From Plecoglossus altivelis (taxonomy: Eukaryota; Chordata; Actinopteri; Osmeriformes; Plecoglossidae): DNA of 64,000 nucleotides. The notes beneath the pieces are model-generated. The model was not told the DNA's origin. It saw only the letters and a list, made by a program, of their open reading frames with translations, and ran no database searches. A program made the translations under genes and the position numbers. Shown piece by piece: positions 55,613 to 64,000 of this stretch (position 1 is its first letter; each line of letters begins with the position of its first letter). The stretch is from assembly GCA_036571765.1 (NCBI GenBank), contig BROE01000012.1:13057190-13121189 (forward strand), read 5' to 3'.

Positions 55613-58600
55613 CAACCCTCTTTCCTGGGAGTTAGACCAGTCAGGACATTGTCGAGCAGCGACCATGGTTGGATCCTTCCTCTGTGTTGCACAGCAGCAG
55701 CAGCAGCAGCAGACACAACTCATCCTGTCCCTGAATATCTGCTATTCCTTCTTCAGACAAGAATATCCACCTTGAAGGTACGAACTTGATCTTTGTTGGC
55801 AAAAATATCCACCGAAAAGGTACGAACTTGTTATTTGTTGCAGTCTCTCACAATACAGTGAACTCTTTTGTGAAGATTTATTTTTTTTGAAAGTCTTGAC
55901 TTAAAAGTATAAAAGTATTCAAGCTGATGCTTTTATCCAAAACAAAAACAAAAACATTTGTTTCACTGCATAGTTGGAGATCAGTATTTGGCTTTTGCCT
56001 TCATGTCAGGATTTATGGCTGTTCATCAAGTAAGCTTTAGGGAGTTCCTACTGAGGCCATTGATGATTCTACAAAGTACTGGCGCTCGCTATCGTTATGG
56101 TCTTAAAGGTGACCGTGATCAAGTTTGCTTTGAGTCACTACAATAACCAGCAGGTGCTCTGTAAACCTGTGAAAATGTGCACAAGTTTCTCCTGTAAACC
56201 TATTACAATGTGCACAGGTTTGCTCTGTAACCCTGTAAAAATGTGCACACGTATGCGTTTGCTCTACGTTCAGAGGAACAGAGATAGAGGGGAAGGTATC
56301 AAGAGAGAGAGGGAAAGAGAAAGAGAAAGAAAGGGAGAGAGAGAGAGACAGAGCACAGGGTCAAAGACAAATAAGCTGGCTCGTATGTGCGATCAAAGCC
56401 CTCTCACATGGTCCAAGGCCGCTCGCTGGGCCCACTCATGAGCACAGTGCAGCTACCATTCGTTCAGGTTCAATGGTCCACAGAGGTGGGAGGAGGGGAG
56501 AGAGAGAGAGATGGAGAGAAAGGAGAGAGTCCTCCTGACTGTTGCTATCTCTCTGATCTCACTCCCCCTCATGTTGCAGCGGTCACTGGTTCCCCCACCG
56601 GGTCACCCCTCTACCAGCACTTATACATCCCCCTTCTTCTCCAACACAACCCCCTGCCTCCCCCCCCCCCACATCATCCCCTGCCCCAGGCAGGCCTGAC
56701 CAGAAGGGATGGGGCCAGGAGACGACAGTCGGAGCAGCCGGAGGAAGGGACAACCAGACCTGAGCGAAAGGAACCACATGAAGAGATCAAGCCGCGGTGT
56801 GCAAAGGAAGGCCAGACCCACGTAAGGAGGAATGATCCTGGGTGTTGTGATCCACTGCCTGGAGGGCGGTTGGCGGGCCCAAAACCTCACCCCAGCAAAG
56901 GACCCTGATCCCCACTCCAGCGATCCACAGAGCCACATCCACCTTCTCCTACAGAGTCCCGTCCAGGCAAGTTCCTCCACCAAACCTATTGAGACGCTCC
57001 AGAAAACTGCAAGATTGAGAAATAGATTGAAGAGGTGTGAGTTTATGAGCCATCTTGTTTATGTGGTGCGAGAGACCACAGGGAGTGGCAGGTTTAATAA
57101 GGCAGCTGTGCAACATAAGCTCACACTGCATAAATCATCTCTAGTTGTTTGCTGTGGTAATTTATGTGCTGCTGGCATCAGATACACTTGTTGTTATTCC
57201 TGGATTTTTGTTTTTCTATTCCCTCGCTCCAATTCATTTCAGATGCTTTACAGCCATGCGGGGGAGATAGCTGTGTGCTTGAGTTCATGTCCTCAGAGAG
57301 ATATTATCAGAACCGGGGTGATTTCTGTACAGCAGGGGCGTGTACTGCTTCAAACTCTTTGTCCTTTTGAAGAACACCTCAATTCAGGGTGTGTGTGTGT
57401 ATGCGTGTCCTTATCTGAAGTTATGTTTTGTGGGGGTTTTTGTGATTTAATGTATATCATGTACACGTGATGTCTCAGGGGTGTGCTTCTCTTTCTTTAG
57501 GAGGTGCAGAGCGAGAGAGAGAGAGCTGTGGTCAAAGTACTGTGGTGTGTAGTGTGTGACCATAACTACATCCACTCTACTGAGGAGATGGGAGCTCCGA
57601 TCAGAATCCACTCGCTTCAGGTGTCTGAGGCTGCAGTGTAACTTTTTTGGTCGACTTTAAACTATCGAGGTGGATGAACAGGTGCGACAAAGACAAGGCC
57701 ATTAAAGTTGATCATCAATCACCTGTCATCATCTACCTCGTTCGCAGCATTCTTCCTATCCAGGCTGCTTTAAAGAGTGAGTTCCTGATGTAGGCGTAGG
57801 AGTTAATGAGGGAAATACCCTAGGTTAAACCGAGCATGGGAGAATGAGGGGAACTAAGGGGGAACGGAGGGAGGGGTGATTGGAACATGTGAGATTGAGG
57901 AAGGAAAGGAGAGAAGCGGAGAGGAGACGAGAGAGGAGGAGAGAGGAGCGGAAAGGAGAGTGGCAAAGAGAGAGAAGGCACAAGTGAGAGCAGAGACAAG
58001 TCAAGCAGCGGAGAGTGGAAGAGATACAGAAAAGGAGAGTGCAGAGGAGAGGAGGGGGAGAGAAGACGGGGAGACAAGAGGGGAGACAAGAGCTTCTGGG
58101 AATAAGAGTTCAGTCTTGCTGTGGCTGCGTGGGTCTCTGGCATGCTGATTTGGGTCCTAAAATGAAAATCACATTGCCAGGGATTACCACTTTACCACAG
58201 CCCAAGGATCTGGGACAGGTGCTGGAGGGGAAGGAGCCTCGTCTGAGCGCCTGCATGTGGGACTTCCTCGTCTGGTCAGGTGCAGAGCTTAGTCGACTGC
58301 TGAGCAGTGAGTGTTTTCAGGTTTGTTCACAGTGGCTAAGTTCTCCAGTTGGACAGAGATTGGGTGAAACGCGATTTGTGATATGTATTCCTTCGATGTG
58401 TGTGGAGCTCTGCCATGTCTGGTTGTGTTTTGTCATGTGAAACTCCAACGGACATCAAGTTGCAGTTGTGTTTGGGAGGGTTTGTTCCACACTCAGGGGC
58501 CTTCTGGGCGGATCACAGTTCAACTCTTAACTGGCTCAGCTCAGCAGGAACAGGAGTCTGGTTCAATTGCAACACATCATAAAACTACAAGTTAATCATA

Positions 58601-58870
58601 TGAAAAATGGACTTTTAACACTGCACAGACAAAGGATAATTTAGCAAGGGTTGATTTGTCTGTTGAGTGTAAAAATAAAACCAGTAAATGATTAAACTGT
58701 TTTTGGAGCCTTCTACTATTGGTAGATTTGAGGAAAACAGATCAAATGGGGATTTGTATGACACTATTGGAACCGTCTTCAAGGTTTAGAGCTGGATATT
58801 TAATGACAAAACAGTGGCCTCTAGTGATATCTAATATACACTACACCACCCTCCAGAATTTGATGTTCCG

Positions 58871-58958
58871 CTGTTTAAGTCTTAAACAGTCCTAAACGAC
58901 CGTAGCGTGCAAGTACCGAAAGCTTGCAAAATTCGCTACTTGAACACTACGGTCGTTT
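58871..58958. repeat. Paired inverted repeats (hairpins)
   Basis: A 9-bp perfect palindromic stem (CTGTTTAAG / CTTAAACAG, 58871-58889) is followed by a 20-bp stem with two mismatches (AACGACCGTAGCGTGCAAGT paired with sequence ending at 58958). No flanking duplication was seen. Confidence 0.6.
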
Positions 58959-59779
58959 TGCGCCAGACTGGAGCTTTGACACCTTGCACGCGATTGAAGA
59001 GTCTAAACCAGAGCGCATTCAAGCGTAACTATCAACAATTATTGACATTTGTGTGGAATCGGTGGTTATGGAAATGCAAAGACAGCTAAATAAAATGTCG
59101 TTGCTGGACTAGGTCGATGGCGAAACAAACCGTGCTGAGGTTTAGTAACGTGATCACAACCAGTTTGGTATGAGCCACTGCCATGAGTTTGCGATCTGTA
59201 AAGTTCTGAACATGTCGCATGACCGTCTTTTATCAGATTATCTTTTGTCGATTCTGACCTAATCTCGTCATCGTATTTTTTTCTGTCGAGTTTGTATCAT
59301 CTCGTCAAATGAACAAACCACAATTTGTCAACCGTTATGATTGAAAGTAATAGAAACCTTTGCATCTCAGAATGAGTTTCCCATCTGTTAGCGAGATTTG
59401 GAGAGAACAACGTCACATTCATTAAACATGTTTATGAATGTGAGTTTATGAGAGGACGTAGGGAGGTCAATCCTATCATGGTCCATGGCGCAAAGGCCAC
59501 AGAGGAACAGCAAAGTGGTTTAGAAAGTTCTGTGAATGGAGCACATAGAGGTACATTTCTATCATAGCATGCATAGCATACCACTTCTAAAAACTTTAAC
59601 CGAGTGGCAACCACTCTTGATAGTCTTGCTACTTTGACCCAGAATATTCCATGTAGTGATTATTCTTCTTCTACTTACAGCTGTGAGACTTGCAGGAAAA
59701 AAAGATAATCATATCTTTTCATCTCAGTCACACTTGGATTCAGAAGACTAGAATATCTAGGAAGAAGATTCAAATATGG

Positions 59780-61790
59780 GGCACGCTGCCAACATAGACG
59801 CAGTTGGCAGCGTGCCAACTACCCTTTCACATGTCGTACCTGTGAGAAACCTTTCCAAAGCGAACGTCGTAATGCCTGCAGCGACATACCCTTCACGAAC
59901 TGGAGTACCTTCACGTGTGACATTTGCGGGGAGAGTTTTCCCAACTCCTTCAACCTTCAAAGAAACACTTTGACTCGCATCTCCCTTGTAGCGTCTGAAC
60001 TGTGCGACTTGCATCTGCTTGATCCATCTTCCTGAAAGAGACACTAGAGCGGCCCACGAGGTAGAGGAGCCCTGCGCTCTGTAGCGTGTGCGGGGAAACG
60101 TTCCCGGTGTCTGAACTTCCTCAGAAACTACACGGACATATATCAGACACCGAGCGCGTTTGACTGTAATGTATGTGGCAGAACCTTCCGACTGGGCTGA
60201 GACCCTGGAGATGCAGCAGCGTGTCTCCGCGTCGAGGAAAAGTCGTCTCGTTGCAACGTACTCGGGGTACAATTCCACGGTGCACACGCTCTTAGAAATC
60301 AAACAGACGTTCATTCGACAGATAACCCCTCAACCACAGATGGATGTCGGGAGAAGGAGGAAGGGAAGGCCCTGAAAAAATAAGTCAGTCTATGGTTAAA
60401 ACAAAGGCCTCGAGTGAAATGCGTGTGATAAACAACCCTTGGGTATGACAAGCATAAGAGCTCGCTCGCCAGAGGGAGAAACGCTCGAAGGTGACAAACA
60501 GATGGGAAGCGAGAGGACTCGGAGGAGTCACGGGGAAAATCAACACGGGGAGAGACATCGTCAGACTGTAAAGTCTCTAGCAAAGTCCTTTTTAACGCCC
60601 CCACTTTCAAACCGCACGTGGGCGTTCATTCTGGAGAGAAATCATCCTTCGGACGTGAGGCGTGTGGCAAAGAGTAGGCCTATGCAAAGTGAATAATCAC
60701 TAAAGACATCTCATCTCAGCGCGGCGTTGAAATCATACCGCTGCAGGGTGCGCAGTCCGATGTTTAACCAGGCGTCCCGGCAGACGCATGAGTTGATCTG
60801 TAACGTAAGGACGACAAGCGACATAGCTGTGAGGTCTATGGGGACAGGCTATCTTTAACGCATTAGAAGTCACACCCCGGTTCACTTGAGAAAGCAGCAA
60901 GCAAGCCAGCTTCCCAGCCTTGCCCTGCGGTCGTTGTGGCAAAGCCTTGTACACAAAAGCCTTAGTCAGCACATGCACGTCCACACAGGCGAGAACCCGC
61001 TGCTGTGCGGTCAGGGCAGTGGCGCAAAAATGGGGTATGCGGTGAATAGGGGCGCCATGTTGTGTTTTGTTCGTGTGTAAAATGCATTATATATATTTTT
61101 TGGTTGTGGGAGGGCAAAAAATTTTGCAGTTGCGCCCCTGGGTTAGGGTTAGAAACACAAGTTGAACCTGTGAACGCGCATGTGTGTTCACACAGGCGAG
61201 AAACATCATGTTTGTCTCAGGGAAGGCACAGAACTATCACCATCGGGGGACCAAGGCGTTTGTACGTGAGAGGGAGGGCATATGCTAATAATTATAATCG
61301 GAAAAGCCATAGGTTTCAATCGAAAGGATCGACAGAAGAAAATAATTGATAAAGCCTTCAAGTGAGATTATGTTGTCGTGACAGGCACAAATTGCATTGC
61401 TGTGAAGTGTGTTGGCTAAACCCAGTTATTCTTAATAGAAGTGTATGGATTCGTGTAAAATGGCTTTACATGTGTGATTGTGGCACTGTAAACAAAAGGT
61501 ACATGCGCATTCACCTTCCAGATCATCTTAGATTTCATAAGCCATAACCAAAAACATTTCCCAAACCATAGTCACATGTCTGGGTTTGTTGTATTGACAA
61601 ACCTGCTCAATTCTAATCCATGTCAGTCAGCACATATTTGTTCTGACTAGTAAATCCAGAAATGTCCTGTTTGAGGGATAGGGTTGGTGCGTAATTACAC
61701 AAGTATTTTCATACGGGTGAGAAACCTTGTTTGTACTACTGAGAATGTTTTACCAGTTCGACCAGCTTTTACAACCGGTGGAGTTTGAGG
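59780..61790 (+). pseudogene. Decayed C2H2 zinc-finger array
   Basis: Zinc-finger remnants occur in shifting frames: FTCRTCEKPF near 59,823, FTCDICGESFPNSFNLQRN near 59,918, CSVCGETFPVSELPQKLHGH near 60,075, FDCNVCGRTFRLG then a stop near 60,153, and CGRCGKALYTKAL near 60,920. Linkers HTGEN (60,982), HTGEK (61,189) and HTGEKP (61,710) also survive. Spacing suggests an array of a dozen or more fingers, now broken by frameshifts, stops and lost histidines. No KRAB or other N-terminal domain is seen. It was once a Krüppel-type DNA-binding protein; the family member is unknown. Confidence 0.7.
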
Positions 61791-62389
61791 AGATGTTCTT
61801 AAAATGGTGAACTCTCAAGATTGTTTTTAAATCATGCGATATTTTGTGTCGCATCTCATGGTTTGGAAAATACAATACAGGTGCATTAAGTTTTTGTTTT
61901 GTTTGCTTTGTAAAATGATAACCTCGTCATTTTGGTTTTTAGAAAGAAAGGATTCAAACCTAATAATCCCGCATCTTCCCATCGAAGCCTCGCAGTGAAA
62001 ACACATGAACATGACTACAGCCATGAGGTGGGTGTACAGACAGACAAGTGCTCGTCCAATCATTGCATTCGGTTGAATAACGTACAATCGGTAATTTTGG
62101 TCCAGATTAAATGATTGGTTGTAGTTATTACACAACCAACCAATGGCTGTGAAGTATATTTAAGCAAATACATCAGAAACTCACCTTTAATTCTTTTGGT
62201 ATCACATATATTGTATCTTTAATGAAGCTCTTATTTAAACGTGTTTCCTTCGAATGGCAAAGGAGGATACATATGACACGATTACACACATTATTCAACT
62301 CAGTCAACTGACATAGCAACAACTTGTTGATCTTTTTTAGGCGAGCTGCCTCTTTAACATCATATTTGGGGCGGAGTAAGGATTTAAGT

Positions 62390-62623
62390 CGTCCGCCATT
62401 TTGAACCACACCGCATGTGCCTCAGTCGTGCTCAATGTTGCTCAAACTGGCGTGCTAGCGAAAATTGGACAGAAGCAGACAGGCAAGAAATGGTTATTGT
62501 TCATTGACGCAGACCGGTAGAAATGTTTGCTCCTGAATAGTCTGGCGCGTACCTACTGCAATAAATTTAGTGTTGCATCAATTTCCCTTTAGTTGGTTTT
62601 GCAAACAAATTCTCCATTTCAAC
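62390..62623 (+). promoter_or_regulatory. habp4: habp4 promoter and 5' UTR
   Basis: CpG-bearing sequence with GCCATTTTGAA (YY1-like in the minus sense) about 220 bp ahead of the habp4 ATG. The 5' UTR shows no splice site before the start codon. Confidence 0.4.
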
Positions 62624-64000
62624 ATGAAGGGTATAGTTGAGGATCCGACAGCCGATGTTGCTGAAAGTGCGGGGTTTGGGTGTGCCGTGACAAACCGTTT
62701 TGGTCAGCTTTTAGACGACGAGGCTGATCCTTTTGACATCATTCGTGAGGCTCAAGCCGAGAAAAAGAAAAAGAAGAAAGAAGAGGTGAAAAAACCTGCA
62801 CCTAAACCGGTAAAAAAAGAATCTCAGAAAGACAGGCGAGTTCCTGTCAGCGGCGGCGAAGGCGATATCTCTGCTCAGACCAAAACTTCTCAGGGTAAGT
62901 TTAACATCTTCAGCTCAGTAACGGTCATTATGTTGAATACATGTAACGAATGTAGTTTATCCTAGTTATATTTATAGCTGTCATAAATAATCCCAACTAT
63001 TTTGGCTAGTTGCAGCAAACAAGCAAGCCCGCCTATATCTGGGCCTGAGTCACGCACGTAGGCCAGCTCGTGTTTGCTGGTTTTGTGCGTCCATGCTGGT
63101 GTGCATGCTAGCTAGCTAGCTAACTGGCTAGCTGGTGCGTGGTCCCTAACCTGAGTGTAAATCAAATTCTTAAAGCCAGGTGTCCACTTCAGCTTTTTTG
63201 TTTTAATCCAGATGCAGCACGCCCGGTCAATCGAGTTTTATGCTTAATTTACAGGTCAGAGGTTTCCTTCTCGTGGAGGTTCGGGACCAGCAGAGGAGCG
63301 TGGCGAGAGACGCGTTGGTTTCCGGGACAGAAGAACAAACGACAATGAGGCCTCCATGGGATTCTCTATTGAAAGGTATGATTGTTGACAAAAGGCTGTA
63401 CACAAAGGCCTGGTAGCTAGGATTTAAACTGGCCCCCACACTTACATGGGGAGTAATGTGCTTGTTTCTCTCAACAAGCTTGCCTAGTCCACATGCCAAC
63501 TACAGTTGCCCATCTGGTGACGTGATCTACTTCTAGACTTGATGCCATGTGATTTTTTTCAAGCATGATAAGGCAGAACTTGTTTTGATACACTTGTCTA
63601 CTGCTGCAATTGATCCCAAATAAATGAAGTCCCTTATCTATAATTCCCTCCCGCTCACACACCACACCCAAATCCACAACACGTACACACACCCCCAACC
63701 TTCCCCTCCCTCCACACACACACACACACAGACCTGTGGAACAGGGAGAGCGTGGTACCAGAGGCCGCGGTGGTGGAAGAGGAGGGAGAGGGATGAGGGG
63801 TGGCAGTGGCCAGTTCAGGTCCACCGATGGCTTTGATCAGCGGGGCAAGCGCGAGTTCGAACGCCACAGTGGCAGTGATAGAACGTGAGTGACTCCCCCC
63901 TAACAATTATCCAACGCTATCATTCAAAATGAAGACAATTTAGCTAATGTAGCTGGATGAGTGTGTCGGGGGTTTAACTGACGTTGTTCCCCTGTGACAG
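62624..64000 (+). CDS. habp4: Intracellular hyaluronan-binding protein 4 (partial, 5' part)
   Basis: Three exons in phase: 62624-62894, 63255-63375 and 63732-63884, about 181 residues, with the gene continuing past the window. The N-terminus MKGIVED, then GFGCAVTNRFGQLLDDEADPFDIIREAQ, is the conserved SERBP1/HABP4 start. A run of Lys follows (KKKKKKEE), then KKESQKDR. Exon 3 is an RGG box (RGRGGGRGGRGMRGG) ending QRGKREFERHSGSDRT. The family binds RNA and docks on inactive 80S ribosomes with eEF2. HABP4 is preferred over SERBP1 because of the MKG start and LLDDE.DPFDI.REA. The last two window bases are AG in CCTGTGACAG, a likely acceptor for the next exon at 64,001. Confidence 0.9.

Larger units (their letters stand above)
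53260..59750. other. Low-complexity intergenic region
   Basis: No coding exon could be supported. Contents are GAGTGAAAGGGTGA repeats (54,410-54,720), a long GA tract (55,340-55,610), a (CAG)7 run near 55,690, GA-rich blocks (56,290-56,360 and 57,870-58,090) and hairpins near 58,871-58,958. One splice-bounded interval at about 56,581-56,820 (acceptor CATGTTGCAG, donor CCCAC|GTAAGG, plus strand) might belong to a non-coding transcript. Confidence 0.35.

Noticed and set aside
55042..55723. Ser/Leu-rich minus-strand frames
   Set aside because: Low-complexity translation of a GA tract.
56387..56908. A 173-codon plus-strand frame overlapping a splice-bounded interval
   Set aside because: Composition is low-complexity and no family is recognisable; splice sites alone do not make it coding.
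58015..58440. A 141-codon plus-strand frame
   Set aside because: Begins in GA repeat, no domain, no supporting splice or poly(A) context.
59757..60314. A 185-codon minus-strand frame
   Set aside because: It is antisense to the zinc-finger remnants, has no recognisable domain and no splice context.

Overview
This window is vertebrate nuclear DNA, almost certainly from a teleost fish. Genes are split into short exons with GT-AG introns. The introns are rich in CA/GA microsatellites and minisatellites, and tRNA-derived SINE copies and hAT-type foldback MITEs are present. One NACHT protein is of the expanded fish NLR type. All exon boundaries given here were read by eye from splice sites, reading-frame phase and remembered family sequences; nothing was aligned by computer.

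Layout, left to right. 1-3,100: an unrecognised basic ORF (413-667), then a NACHT-domain NLR gene (+, 1102-2843) that stops early. 3,260-5,970: a complete six-exon CD209-like C-type lectin gene (-). 6,400-17,300: apba1 (X11/Mint1) (+), complete coding sequence in twelve coding exons plus a 5' non-coding exon. 17,300-36,000: tjp2 (ZO-2) (-), complete coding sequence with two alternative coding first exons. 36,000-40,590: intergenic DNA with a large foldback element. 40,590-50,900: pip5k1b (-), complete coding sequence. 51,580-53,241: a coiled-coil-only angiopoietin-like gene (-) resembling ANGPTL8 in architecture. 53,300-59,750: low-complexity intergenic DNA. 59,780-61,790: a decayed C2H2 zinc-finger array. 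62,420-64,000: the first three coding exons of habp4 (+), running off the window.

The block apba1 (+) / tjp2 (-) / pip5k1b (-) keeps the order and relative orientation of APBA1, TJP2 and PIP5K1B on human 9q21. The human genes that lie between them (FAM189A2/ENTREP1, FXN, PRKACG) are not visible here, so apba1 and tjp2 meet directly tail to tail with almost coincident poly(A) sites. Apba1 is a neuronal PTB/PDZ adaptor that binds CASK and APP. ZO-2 is a MAGUK scaffold of tight junctions. PIP5K1B makes PI(4,5)P2 at membranes. Their adjacency is ancestral synteny and not an operon.

The items most worth a second look are: the angiopoietin-like gene that ends nine residues after a furin-like RGRR site and has no fibrinogen domain; a tjp2 splice donor copied several times into a minisatellite, with two copies in frame; the alternative tjp2 N-termini; a pip5k1b stop codon supplied by the first three bases of the last exon; and the NLR frame that stays recognisable beyond its TAG. 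No wholly new molecular system is evident.
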